A stretch of 64,000 bases of DNA, taken from Spirosoma sordidisoli. GTDB taxonomy: Bacteria; Bacteroidota; Bacteroidia; Cytophagales; Spirosomataceae. Every line of letters starts with the position of its first letter. Within the stretch, counting starts at the first letter, position 1. The DNA lies in contig NZ_SBLB01000001.1 of the NCBI RefSeq assembly GCF_004138325.1, positions 124,001-188,000 on the forward strand. The letters run 5' to 3'. Position numbers and translations under genes: made by a program. The notes under the pieces were generated by a model. The model made no database searches. It worked only from the letters and a program-made list of their open reading frames with translations, and was not told the DNA's origin. Shown here piece after piece: positions 17,378 to 25,833 of this stretch.

Positions 17378-19894
17378 TTACTGGGACGACGATAACGCGG
17401 CCTGTTGCTCGGCTGACGCCTGCTCCATTTCTGCATCCATAACCTTATTTTCCCGGTCGGTGTTCGTCTTTATATCGGTCAGCGTCCCTTTGAAATCTTC
17501 TTTCTCCCGGTTATCCGCTACCCGCATCTGAGCGACGAGAATATCCTTCTCAATTTCCATGCGCAGTAGCTCTTTTTCGTGGTCGCGCTGGGCCTGTTTG
17601 TCGGCCAGTTGCATCTGAGCCAGTTGACCCTCTTGCTGGGCCTGTGCCGACGCCCGTTCGGCCACGGCCTCCCGTGCTTTGCGGTAATTGGCGTAGCCAA
17701 CGGAAGGATTGGGCGAGAGAATGATCTGCATCAACGCTTCGGCGTCGTCCGAGCCGCCCGACTGCATGAGCAAGGTGACGAGTTGATCCAGGGCCTGCTT
17801 CGTATCGGAGAGTAACTGACCCGACTCTAACCGGATCGCGAAGTCCGCGCTGCGCAACTCGCGGGTGAGCTGGAGAATTTTCTGCTCGTTTTTGCTGATC
17901 ACCATCAACGCCTGGTTATCGACGGCGTAATGGAATTTGGATACGTCGGCGCAGGTCTGTAGCAGCTCGTTCATGAACTGGCTGTGCTCCCAGTTGAAGT
18001 CGATATTGAGCTGCTTTTGATTCGCGATGTTGAGCTGCTGCTGCTTACCCGAGGAGTACGGGCTGGTCTGACCCTGAACATCGGGGCCGGCCCCGACCCG
18101 TATTTCGTAGCTGGTTTGCCAGTCGCGAAACATTTGCCACGCGACTTTGAGCTGTTCGCTGGCGTTGGAGAGCTCGATTGTTTTTAAATGCTGCAAGCCG
18201 GCCATGTTGCCCGGCTGGTACTTGGTGCTGTCGATCTTGACCACACCGGTCATTTTCGCATTGTAGCGGTAGGCCACCGCGTTTTTACCCTGCGTATCGT
18301 CAATGATCAGGGCTTTGTCATACCCCATGTCGGCCAGAAACATATCGACCCGCTGCATGAGTACGTTGCCACGGGCCGCGTCGTCCTCCCCGAGCCTGGC
18401 CATCGACTTCTCGTAGCTGATCCGGCCTACAACCGGCCAGTATATTTTGTCCCGCTCCTGGGTATCTTCATCAAAATCAGGTTGGTATTTGTACGGGCCG
18501 ATGTCGATAAACGAGTCGTGGCCGATCCGTTTAAACGACCATAGCTGAGGCCGGGCGTATACTTTCACATTGGCCCGGCTTGGTAATTTGGTGCCGATTG
18601 GTGTAAAGTCGATGTCGTAGCCGATCCCACCGCTACGAGCCGTTTGCCAGCTCTTTAGCTCTCTGTCGGTCGCCGGGCTGCGGGTGCCATCGCGATCCAC
18701 GCGCTCGACCATGAACCGCTTTTCCCGCAGCATGGTGAAAAAGTTGTGCTGCACCAGCATATTCACCAGCAGCTTGCCCGTCCCGCGCATGGGATAGAAC
18801 AGGTTGCGCATCCAGTTCACCTCCGTACTGGTGTAGTCCCTGTTCTCGTCCAGGCAGTAATTGGTGGTGTCGGCTGATATGCCCCGGCTGGACCAGTAGG
18901 TGCCGTACGGGTCGTAGCCGATACGGGGCGCGTTGCGCTCGAACAGCTTTTCCACGTACCGCAACGCACCCTTCACCCCGGTGCCGGTCGCGAGCTGGCC
19001 GGTGCCGAACGTATTGATCAGTTCGGTCGGCGTCATGTACTCGTTGACCTGGATACCGAACACAGCGGGGTCGCTGAGCTGCTCGACGGGTTTACCCGCC
19101 ATCCACCTTACTTCGGCCGGCGTAAGGGCCCTGGCGCACACCCGGCCGTTCTTGACTTCGGTGAACGCGAACTGGCCATTGACCCGGAACTTATGCTTTA
19201 ACGATTTACGACCGATGTCCTGAAAGCTGCACCGGGCGTCAATGTCTTGCAACAGGTCGTAGACAATGCCTTGTACCTGCTCTTGCCCGGTGGCGAAACT
19301 CAGCCACTCGTCGGTGGTTTTGGGCAACTGGATGTTGGGGTCAATTACCGGCGCAACGTGGCCTTCCCCCTGGGCGTACATGGTCTGAAGCATGGATTGC
19401 ATCGCCAGCTTCGCGCCTTTCTTCGCGTCGTCCAGAATAGACTTCTGGGCGAAATCGGTATTGATATTGCGGACGCCGAACTGAAACGGCTGGGCCAGGA
19501 TCTGGCTGAGAATGGTTTTTTCCGCGCCGTGGAAGAAATGGTTGTCTTTCACCCCTAACGCCGGCTCCTCCCCGAACAGCTTCATCAACGGTTCGTAATC
19601 GCTGCGGTTCAGCTTTCCGGCCACGACGTCATAGAGTCTGGCGTGGTTCGGGTTATGATTGCCGTAGAGCGGGTGGGGGTTGAGCAGCATGTAGTCCGAT
19701 ACACGGCGCAGGAACTCAACCAGAAGCAGGGGGTTGGTGTTGAACTCGTCGTTCCAGACCAGGATTGGCTGGTCGAATAGCTGCTTCTGGCGGGCTTCGC
19801 TCGACGCCTGGTATTGCCACGGCAGTTGGTCATGCCGCGACACATAGGCGTTGTACGCGTTCTGGTGAGCTATCGGTACGTAGTTGGAAACCAT
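17378..19894 (-). CDS. Probable phage portal protein (crAss-like)
   Basis: This encodes 838 aa. Length, a helical N-terminal half with conserved-looking W and N residues, a central alpha/beta region and a long C-terminal coiled coil (about 735-830, repeated A-x-x-Q and E-K patterns) match portal proteins of crAss-like phages. The protein would form the dodecameric vertex through which DNA is packaged and ejected. It is followed by small connector candidates, as expected. Terminase is not adjacent. The ATG lies 2 nt after a strong hairpin. Identification is from architecture and remembered family features, not a search. Confidence 0.7.
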   Translation of the reverse strand: MVSNYVPIAHQNAYNAYVSRHDQLPWQYQASSEARQKQLFDQPILVWNDEFNTNPLLLVEFLRRVSDYMLLNPHPLYGNHNPNHARLYDVVAGKLNRSDYEPLMKLFGEEPALGVKDNHFFHGAEKTILSQILAQPFQFGVRNINTDFAQKSILDDAKKGAKLAMQSMLQTMYAQGEGHVAPVIDPNIQLPKTTDEWLSFATGQEQVQGIVYDLLQDIDARCSFQDIGRKSLKHKFRVNGQFAFTEVKNGRVCARALTPAEVRWMAGKPVEQLSDPAVFGIQVNEYMTPTELINTFGTGQLATGTGVKGALRYVEKLFERNAPRIGYDPYGTYWSSRGISADTTNYCLDENRDYTSTEVNWMRNLFYPMRGTGKLLVNMLVQHNFFTMLREKRFMVERVDRDGTRSPATDRELKSWQTARSGGIGYDIDFTPIGTKLPSRANVKVYARPQLWSFKRIGHDSFIDIGPYKYQPDFDEDTQERDKIYWPVVGRISYEKSMARLGEDDAARGNVLMQRVDMFLADMGYDKALIIDDTQGKNAVAYRYNAKMTGVVKIDSTKYQPGNMAGLQHLKTIELSNASEQLKVAWQMFRDWQTSYEIRVGAGPDVQGQTSPYSSGKQQQLNIANQKQLNIDFNWEHSQFMNELLQTCADVSKFHYAVDNQALMVISKNEQKILQLTRELRSADFAIRLESGQLLSDTKQALDQLVTLLMQSGGSDDAEALMQIILSPNPSVGYANYRKAREAVAERASAQAQQEGQLAQMQLADKQAQRDHEKELLRMEIEKDILVAQMRVADNREKEDFKGTLTDIKTNTDRENKVMDAEMEQASAEQQAALSSSQ

Positions 19895-19896
19895 TT

Positions 19897-19932
19897 GGGC
19901 CGCAGCTACCGATATAGGTAAACCTGCGGCCC
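19897..19932 (-). promoter_or_regulatory. Hairpin abutting the portal start codon
   Basis: GGGCCGCAG and CTGCGGCCC (9 bp, perfect) enclose a second TACC/GGTA stem with a GATATA centre. The portal ATG at 19894 begins 2 nt from the base. There is no T tract downstream in either direction, so it is not a terminator. In RNA it would hide the ribosome landing site, and in DNA it is a palindrome that a protein could bind. Confidence 0.6.
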
Positions 19933-19971
19933 AAAAATAAAACTATTGTTTAAATATGCAAAAAAACATAT

Positions 19972-20544
19972 CTACAGCTTAACTTCCTTCATCTCGTCAA
20001 ACCACTCTTTTGTCGGAAAGACAGCGTGTTGCATATCAAAGAAAAAGGCTGGGTTTCCCTGCGAGTTGCCATGTAGTTTTGCATCAATGCGAACCAAGAC
20101 GCCCATCTGGCTTAAATCGGTTAACACTTCTACAACCAGATCATAATCCAATTCGGTGTTACGCATGATATGGTCGGGCTCAATTAAAAAGTACACATTT
20201 TCTTCGTGCACCGACTTGAGCATATTAGCTTTTTCAACCCCGGCCATGAACCTGAACACAGTTCGGCTGGCCTCGAACAGCACTACGGCAATTTCCCGAG
20301 TAAACTCCTTTACGCACGGGGCTGCGTATCTCGCTATCCGATCTTCCACTAGCATGGAGTCGTAGATGCGTTTGGGGCCGATTTTTTCCTGTTGCTCCTC
20401 AGACCATAAATAAGAAAATCCTATTTGGCATATCTCGTACGGACTTAGGGATTGTCTGGGTTCACGGTCGTTTGAGTGGTTGTGCATTTTAGGTGCCGGG
20501 GCTTCCGCTAAGCAACCTTCTGCGACGCGATTTGAATTGAACAT
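19972..20544 (-). CDS. Hypothetical late-operon protein, 190 aa
   Basis: This encodes 190 aa, alpha/beta. The C-terminal 80 residues look winged-helix-like, with a helix, then a V-L-V-R-I-D strand and an aromatic end. The N-terminal 30 residues are polar and His-rich. It is the last small gene before the portal. No known family is recognised. Confidence 0.6.
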   Translation of the reverse strand: MFNSNRVAEGCLAEAPAPKMHNHSNDREPRQSLSPYEICQIGFSYLWSEEQQEKIGPKRIYDSMLVEDRIARYAAPCVKEFTREIAVVLFEASRTVFRFMAGVEKANMLKSVHEENVYFLIEPDHIMRNTELDYDLVVEVLTDLSQMGVLVRIDAKLHGNSQGNPAFFFDMQHAVFPTKEWFDEMKEVKL

Positions 20545-20610
20545 AACTCAGGGGGGTTATTGGTTTATGATAATAAACTGTCTGTAATTGGGCCTTAAAA
20601 CACTTTTAGT

Positions 20611-21162
20611 TTACACGATCTCGTTGCGGTCGTAATACGCAAACACCTCGGCCAACTGCGTTTCGTCTTTCACCGTGAACTCCCAATCGTCGGGGGCTAC
20701 TTCTTTCTCGATCACGTTGATGTAAAACGTTTTCGGCGTGAAGGGTAACCGGACCCATTGCCGCGACGGTATTTTTTTTCCGTCCGCCAATATCGCACTG
20801 CCTGTATACGACCCTCCGTTTTGGGTTTGCCACACAATGGCGTCGAGGTAGTACGGCTTACCTTCTTTTCCGTTTTTGAACACCGCACCACACCGACTGT
20901 TCTGAAATATGCCCCCATCAACCTCGCCCCACTCATTGTCGTTTCCGGTAATAGGCAGCAGCGGCTTGAAGTTAGCGAGGTCATAAAACAGCTTACTCAC
21001 CATTGGAGCTGAGCTGCCCGAGTGGCCCTGCTCGGCAAAAACCGCCATTAAGTCGAGCACGTTTTTTTTAAGGTGCTGGGTATACTCGTCTTTTTCTTCC
21101 TGATTGTCGGTTGCGATCAGGGCATCAAGCTCACGCTCGGCATGGGAAATGAGATTACTCAT
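20611..21162 (-). CDS. Hypothetical late-operon protein, 183 aa
   Basis: This encodes 183 aa. The N-terminal 55 residues form an acidic coiled helix, and the remainder is beta-rich with Gly-Gly turns and aromatic residues. The ATG is preceded by a leader of the T-A-A-T-A-A-A-A-C-C type. It may be a small structural or DNA-binding accessory, but nothing in the sequence decides its function. Confidence 0.55.
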   Translation of the reverse strand: MSNLISHAERELDALIATDNQEEKDEYTQHLKKNVLDLMAVFAEQGHSGSSAPMVSKLFYDLANFKPLLPITGNDNEWGEVDGGIFQNSRCGAVFKNGKEGKPYYLDAIVWQTQNGGSYTGSAILADGKKIPSRQWVRLPFTPKTFYINVIEKEVAPDDWEFTVKDETQLAEVFAYYDRNEIV

Positions 21163-21183
21163 GGTTTTATTATTGTATTTGGG

Positions 21184-21462
21184 TTATTTGGTTGAATTTT
21201 CGGCTTGGTACTGGCCGCAGGCCGGCCAGTTGATCAGGTGATCGGTGGTAACAGAGCTGGATACGCCCCGTTTGGCACATTTGTAGTACCGTTTGCTGTA
21301 CTCTACGTACCGGAGTAGCGCACAGGTCTTGCATTTCGCCCCTTCCGGCCCCGGCCCAAACACTTTTATGCATGGATTGCCGTGTTTGGTGCCCGAATGC
21401 CAGGCTGATCGGTTTGGTTTGGGCGTGGCGTCCGGTATTTCCTGCCCGAACAGATCAATCAT
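21184..21462 (-). CDS. Small zinc-ribbon-like protein
   Basis: This encodes 92 aa with Cys at a C-I-K position, a CKTC pair, a Y-Y-K-C-A-K-R-G knuckle and a final W-P-A-C-G. Four to five Cys with basic residues indicate a zinc-binding fold, probably for nucleic acid or protein contact. Similar short Cys-rich proteins are common in Bacteroidota phages. It overlaps the upstream gene by 8 nt. Confidence 0.6.
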   Translation of the reverse strand: MIDLFGQEIPDATPKPNRSAWHSGTKHGNPCIKVFGPGPEGAKCKTCALLRYVEYSKRYYKCAKRGVSSSVTTDHLINWPACGQYQAENSTK

Positions 21463-21760
21463 GGACGTAACGGAGGAACTTTAACGCGTGGTAGCCAATA
21501 GATCGGGGGGTCGGGCTGTATTGGAACGTGATGTAACGCCGACAAAGCCGATTTTTAGACACGGTTTCCAGCGAGGCCCTTATTACACCGTCGTTCGTTT
21601 TGTGAACCGTAACGATCACGATTCCCAACAGATGGGTGTACTGATAGATGTGGTTGGACATAACCCACGCCACCATATTTTTTTCCTCAAACAGTAGCTG
21701 AGTAGAGCCGCTGGTCAGTGCATAGGAGGTGTCTTGATCCGGATCGAGCGTATAGGACAT
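21455..21760 (-). CDS. Hypothetical protein, 101 aa
   Basis: This encodes 101 aa, beta-rich with a long hydrophobic strand region (VHKTNDG flanked by I/V runs) and a basic C-terminus (RRYITF). It lies 2 nt after the MazG-like gene in the operon direction and overlaps the next gene. No motif is recognised. Confidence 0.55.
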   Translation of the reverse strand: MSYTLDPDQDTSYALTSGSTQLLFEEKNMVAWVMSNHIYQYTHLLGIVIVTVHKTNDGVIRASLETVSKNRLCRRYITFQYSPTPRSIGYHALKFLRYVHD

Positions 21761-21762
21761 GG

Positions 21763-22632
21763 CTATGCGGAGGTTTCAGGTTTATCCAGTAGCTCGGGGC
21801 CGATGGTGGCCCGTCTGGCGATTACTTTTTGGTAGGATAGCTTGGCTAGATCCTCCAGGCTCATGCCCAGACAGGAGGCCGTGGCGTTGAGGTAGTAGAA
21901 CACGTCGGCAAGTTCGACGTTGAATTTCGTCTCGGTAACCTCAAAGCGGAGTGCCTGGCTGTATCGGCTGTCACTGCGAACTTTTTTCTTGATCCGGTCA
22001 ATTTCGGACGCGAACTCCACAAATAGAGCCTTATAGTGGGCAATGACTTGTTCAAAAGTCAATAGGTCGTCTATCTCACCGATCTGTGTGTTGTCAGCAT
22101 ATATCTCGGCTTCGGCCGCGACCTCCCCTACTTCACCCAGTAACCCGAGTAAGGCGACGGGCTGTATCCGGCCCTTGACATAGCCGATCTGGTGCTGAAG
22201 CGCGGTCAGCTTCGTTACGTAGTTTTGTGTCTCGACTTCCGCGCAATAGGTATTAATAAACGTGATCGGATCAACCCCTTCGTCGCTGGCCAGGTTGCCA
22301 ATGACCAGAGCGCGGTTCGTTTCCTTTGTTAAATTGAGTTCATCTTCAATCAAATAAAACAAACCAACCTTAGCAATCTCCGCGCAATCAAACTCGCTGG
22401 TGTCCATGCTACCGGGTTCGCAGATGCAATACCAGAAGTCGATGTGGTTATGCCGGGTTTTGTTGTTGTACGGCTCAATCACTTTGTTATAATATTTGCT
22501 GGCGATTTTATGATCCAGTTCAGCTACGTAGTACAAATCGGTATCGTCATGGTAACCGGAACGAAACGGTTTGGAAACTTGGGTTGGCTGCATGTGGTCG
22601 ATCACAGCCTGGGTACACAGGTATTGCTCCAT
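21763..22632 (-). CDS. MazG-like nucleotide pyrophosphohydrolase
   Basis: This encodes 289 aa. The C-terminal half has the MazG pattern: a Glu-rich motif GEVGEVAAE at about 165-173 and E-L-A-D-V-F-Y-Y-L near 240, which provide metal-binding acidic residues in this all-alpha fold. MazG enzymes hydrolyse (d)NTPs or (p)ppGpp-like nucleotides. Phage copies may keep the cell metabolically active or remove unusual nucleotides. The N-terminal 130 residues are unrelated to MazG and unknown. The start follows a TTATTAAAAC leader. The location in the late operon is unusual, since such genes are often early. Confidence 0.75.
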   Translation of the reverse strand: MEQYLCTQAVIDHMQPTQVSKPFRSGYHDDTDLYYVAELDHKIASKYYNKVIEPYNNKTRHNHIDFWYCICEPGSMDTSEFDCAEIAKVGLFYLIEDELNLTKETNRALVIGNLASDEGVDPITFINTYCAEVETQNYVTKLTALQHQIGYVKGRIQPVALLGLLGEVGEVAAEAEIYADNTQIGEIDDLLTFEQVIAHYKALFVEFASEIDRIKKKVRSDSRYSQALRFEVTETKFNVELADVFYYLNATASCLGMSLEDLAKLSYQKVIARRATIGPELLDKPETSA

Positions 22633-22703
22633 TGTTTTAATAAGGATTTTTAGTTGCTTTATTGTTTGACTTTATTGATAAATCTGCCGGACAACGATGT
22701 TGC

Positions 22704-23156
22704 TTATGGCATCTGTTTATGTACGGCTAACCCTTCTTTGATCCAGTTGTTGGTGTCAACGCCAATAGACCGCAGGTAGTCAATGAGGCTGGCGTAAGGA
22801 AGCATTTCATCGCAGCCAATCTCGCCATCGTTCCAGATCGTTAAGAAAGGTTTGCTTTCATTTGGGTAGCAAAACAGAACATGGTCCCCTTCTTCAGCCT
22901 GCGTTATAACAAAGATGTCTCCAAAATGGGCCACCCACTCTTGGTTTGTTACGTCTGTTGGTAGCCGAAGGACGGGGCGCAGGTAATTTGGCGAAAACAT
23001 ACCGAAGCCGCCTGAAAAAAGCACCTCGGCTCTTGCCGATAAGCTAACCAAGATTCCACGCTGGCCGTGGTACGGGTTATAAATGCAATCTATCTGCACC
23101 TGTTTGTTGATGCACTGGCCCAGTTGCTGCGGGGTAAGTTGCCTGGTCTCGCTCAT
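22704..23156 (-). CDS. Hypothetical protein, 150 aa
   Basis: This encodes 150 aa. Residues 15-60 look like a small beta-barrel (V-Q-I-D-C-I-Y-N-P-Y, then Gly turns), followed by an alpha/beta segment with several acidic residues. A 71-bp gap separates it from the MazG-like gene. No family is recognised. Confidence 0.55.
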   Translation of the reverse strand: MSETRQLTPQQLGQCINKQVQIDCIYNPYHGQRGILVSLSARAEVLFSGGFGMFSPNYLRPVLRLPTDVTNQEWVAHFGDIFVITQAEEGDHVLFCYPNESKPFLTIWNDGEIGCDEMLPYASLIDYLRSIGVDTNNWIKEGLAVHKQMP

Positions 23157-23217
23157 GTGGTTGTCGTTTTGGAAACAACCCGACCAGCACGGCCGGCCGG
23201 GTGTCCGAACCTTCCTC

Positions 23218-23829
23218 TTAACTTACTGATTCCGCAAAGTCTATTGCCATCTGTTTAGCGTCGTCCAAGGTCAGGGCGGTCCATTCGCCCCGGCCCCATT
23301 TAGGCGGAAAGGTGCAGAACGCCTGCCCCTGTTTACCGCGCAAGGCTTCGTTGCCGATGGTATCGGCATAGGTCCACGTTATTTTCGCCCCCGGATGGCC
23401 TGCTCCGTCGGTTTGCCCCAGCTCGCCCGATACTAACAGGTGCTCAGGCTCCGTATGAAAGTTTATGGCCCATTCCAAGAAGTCTACTTCATTCGCTGGG
23501 CTGTAGTTAGCCCCGTCTTTCTGAACTGTATAGCCTACTCCAAAGCCGTAATACGCCCGGTGTGACCAGCCGTACCACTTCTGCTCAGCCGGGTTGAAAC
23601 CAATACAGGCGGTATTGCCGTCCGGGTCTTTTTTCTGGATCTGCTCGGTAATGCCTTTGTTGTACAGCCAGCGCACATCTTCGGTCAGGTTACCGAAGCA
23701 CAGGTACGCACCGTCGAGCCGGGTGACGTACATATCAATAGGTTCCTGACCTTCGCCCGGACTCCACGGCTTTATCTCTGCAATTCGCTCAAGCCACTGC
23801 TCAAATGTTTCCTTTATTTCTGTTGTCAT
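23218..23829 (-). CDS. Hypothetical protein, 203 aa, aromatic-rich
   Basis: This encodes 203 aa, unusually rich in Trp, Tyr and Gly, with WYGWSHRAYYGFGVGY near residue 85. The C-terminus has a short helix (LDDAKQMAIDFAE) like those at the end of small phage proteins of unknown function. It starts with a good A/T-rich upstream region. No enzyme motif is seen. Confidence 0.6.
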   Translation of the reverse strand: MTTEIKETFEQWLERIAEIKPWSPGEGQEPIDMYVTRLDGAYLCFGNLTEDVRWLYNKGITEQIQKKDPDGNTACIGFNPAEQKWYGWSHRAYYGFGVGYTVQKDGANYSPANEVDFLEWAINFHTEPEHLLVSGELGQTDGAGHPGAKITWTYADTIGNEALRGKQGQAFCTFPPKWGRGEWTALTLDDAKQMAIDFAESVS

Positions 23830-23863
23830 TTTGTTAGCCGTTTTGCGCCCGGTCGGCGTTGGT

Positions 23864-24064
23864 TTAAACTATTCGGCCCTCTGGCTCTACCCACACATTT
23901 GTAGGGTCACATGGCGGGGCAGTATCATACACTGTATCGTTGAGAAAATAGGTTACGCGTCCGGCAACATATTCACGTACACAGGCACAATCCTGACAGT
24001 TTTGAGCGGATTCGTATATGGTTTTTTTAATTGGGGTTCCGCCCCACTTGTGACGTTTTGCCAT
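23864..24064 (-). CDS. Small Cys-containing protein, 66 aa
   Basis: This encodes 66 aa. A basic N-terminus is followed by C-x-x-C-x-C (CQDCAC, about residue 23) and another Cys at about 52, which could bind zinc. Spacing to the upstream gene is 7 nt. Function is unknown. Confidence 0.5.
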   Translation of the reverse strand: MAKRHKWGGTPIKKTIYESAQNCQDCACVREYVAGRVTYFLNDTVYDTAPPCDPTNVWVEPEGRIV

Positions 24065-24071
24065 TTTACTG

Positions 24072-24308
24072 TTATCCGCAGTCTGTGAATAAGTATCGAA
24101 GGTCTTGGTCGGTCAACGGTGTTTTGTCTAGCACCATCCGCAACGTGTTGGCCATTGTACTCGCCTGCATGAACACTAAGCTGAGTTCCTGGCTTCGCTG
24201 TGCGTAGTTCGGCGTTGTTTTGGTAATTTTCAGCTTTTCCAGCAACGCCTGATTACTACGTTTAGTGGCTACCGTTATCAGCTTTTCGATCTCAGCTTTC
24301 TTTTTCAT
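24072..24308 (-). CDS. Small helical protein, 78 aa
   Basis: This encodes 78 aa, almost entirely helical and Lys/Leu-rich, with no Cys before the final residues. It overlaps the upstream 120-aa gene by 4 nt (ATGA), which supports translation. Function is unknown. Confidence 0.55.
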   Translation of the reverse strand: MKKKAEIEKLITVATKRSNQALLEKLKITKTTPNYAQRSQELSLVFMQASTMANTLRMVLDKTPLTDQDLRYLFTDCG

Positions 24309-24667
24309 GCGTCGAAAAAGGATTCGATTGCTGAATCTGGAATGTCTATACCGGCTTCCTTTTTTAGATGCTCGGCAAATGCGCTGATCAGGTTCATATT
24401 TCGGTCGGTGCGGGCCATCAGCTCCTCGTCCGCTTCTTCACAACCAACAAGCATTCGTTCCCGTAACAGTTGCAAAGCCTCAATCGCTCTGTCTACCGTC
24501 CCTTGATCTGGAAAGGTGAGTGTAATGTATAATGGTAGCCTCATTGTGTCGTCAATCTCTGGAGAGAAACAGAATCCGCGCTCCCATTTTTCAAACGCAT
24601 TTCTTCTAAAGCTGTCAGGGGCTACCACGACGTGAGAAATTGCGATAGGTATGATAATTTCGGCCAT
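24305..24667 (-). CDS. Hypothetical protein, 120 aa
   Basis: This encodes 120 aa. An I/V-rich strand leads to a charged helix pair with E-E-A-D-E-E in the middle and a final short helix. It is coupled to the next gene by a 4-nt overlap. No family is recognised. Confidence 0.55.
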   Translation of the reverse strand: MAEIIIPIAISHVVVAPDSFRRNAFEKWERGFCFSPEIDDTMRLPLYITLTFPDQGTVDRAIEALQLLRERMLVGCEEADEELMARTDRNMNLISAFAEHLKKEAGIDIPDSAIESFFDA

Positions 24668-24687
24668 TGTATTGAAGTTTATAAATC

Positions 24688-25293
24688 TTAGACTTCTTTT
24701 TTCACTATTGTTCGGTTGAATGAGGCTAACGCTGCTTCTCGGCTCGGATAGTAGGCTCCGGTCCAGCTATTAGAATTTCTGGACATGTCGTAATCCCAGC
24801 CATATTCATAATTGGCTATCCGACCGCGTTTCTCGTGTTTGCACACGCTTTCATAGTTTAGGCGCAACTCGTATTTAAAGCAGGCGATTACAAAACTGAC
24901 AGCCTGTATTGTCGCTACCAGTTCAGGTTCCGTAGGCGGTTCGTACCCCTGCCCCAGATGGTAATACCCAAGCCATATTTCGTGAGACGGCAGGCCGGAG
25001 TTAATTTCCTGTAAGCTGTCTGTGTCGGATTCAATCACCTCTACTTCAACATAGGCTTGGTAATTAAACAGGCTCGCCGTATTGTGTATGTGAGGGCCGA
25101 ATATTTGGGCAAACTCCCAGCCTTGTATGGACACGTATCCATCCGAATCAGCCACGCTTTTGTAAACCTCTACTGGATGGTGGAATTTTTTGGGCAGGTA
25201 TTGCTCTTTGCCAGCTTTCCAAACTTCATACCCAGCCTCGGTAAGTTTCACCCATATGGGATAGTTGAGGTTATAGGGAATTTTGGTTGTCAT
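24688..25293 (-). CDS. Hypothetical protein, 201 aa
   Basis: This encodes 201 aa. The N-terminal 45 residues (V-K-L-T-E-A-G-Y-E-V-W) resemble the small modules repeated in Bacteroidota phage genes, and the rest is aromatic-rich. The ATG directly follows a perfect copy of the element's leader (complement of 25291-25310), so initiation here is well supported. Function is unknown. Confidence 0.6.
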   Translation of the reverse strand: MTTKIPYNLNYPIWVKLTEAGYEVWKAGKEQYLPKKFHHPVEVYKSVADSDGYVSIQGWEFAQIFGPHIHNTASLFNYQAYVEVEVIESDTDSLQEINSGLPSHEIWLGYYHLGQGYEPPTEPELVATIQAVSFVIACFKYELRLNYESVCKHEKRGRIANYEYGWDYDMSRNSNSWTGAYYPSREAALASFNRTIVKKEV

Positions 25294-25308
25294 GGTTTTA
25301 ATAAGGTT

Positions 25309-25833
25309 TTAAAAATATATGCGAATCTGTTTATCCAATCGGGACGGTGGCCATTTCTCAATGACCGACTGCGCGTATTTCTGATCTTTATTGATCAGGG
25401 ATTTCAGCGATATGCCGGTGAAAGGGCCGAAGTTGATAATCGTTTCCATTGTCACGATACCAGTTTTGGGCAGCAGCTTACTGTCAAGTTTTTTCAAGCC
25501 GTCAACCGTTTCGCTGACAGCTACGGGCTCCGCTTTTATTTCAGCACTTTCCCGCTTTTTCTGATCACGGATCGCGACGCGTTTAGTCACGCTTTTTTTC
25601 TTGACCTCAATCATGTAACCCTGTATGTAATCGCGTACCAAATCACTTACTTTATAATAGGTCCAGGTTTTTAACAGGCGTTTCATCCACCATACATCAC
25701 GATCTATTATATCCGCTACGGTCATACCGGCATAAGGCCCGAATAAAACAAGACTATTCATGTCTACTTCGACATTAATATCGTCTTTATTTGCCAGCGG
25801 CTTTAGTAAATTACTTGGGGTGAGTTTGCTCAT
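25309..25833 (-). CDS. Protein with two ExoX-like C-terminal repeats
   Basis: This encodes 174 aa. Two copies of a F-G-P-x-x-G-x-x-x-x-x-L/I-I-x-x-D module occur, at about residues 30-58 (LFGPYAGMTVADIIDRD) and 131-160 (NFGPFTGISLKSLINKD). A Lys-rich linker separates them. This pattern matches the small ExoX-like C-terminal domain found at the ends of exonucleases and in many phage proteins, where it is thought to bind DNA. No nuclease domain is present. It overlaps the first gene of the operon by 23 nt. Confidence 0.65.
   Translation of the reverse strand: MSKLTPSNLLKPLANKDDINVEVDMNSLVLFGPYAGMTVADIIDRDVWWMKRLLKTWTYYKVSDLVRDYIQGYMIEVKKKSVTKRVAIRDQKKRESAEIKAEPVAVSETVDGLKKLDSKLLPKTGIVTMETIINFGPFTGISLKSLINKDQKYAQSVIEKWPPSRLDKQIRIYF

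Noticed and set aside
19897..19932. Intrinsic terminator before the portal gene
   Set aside because: No T tract follows the stem in either direction.
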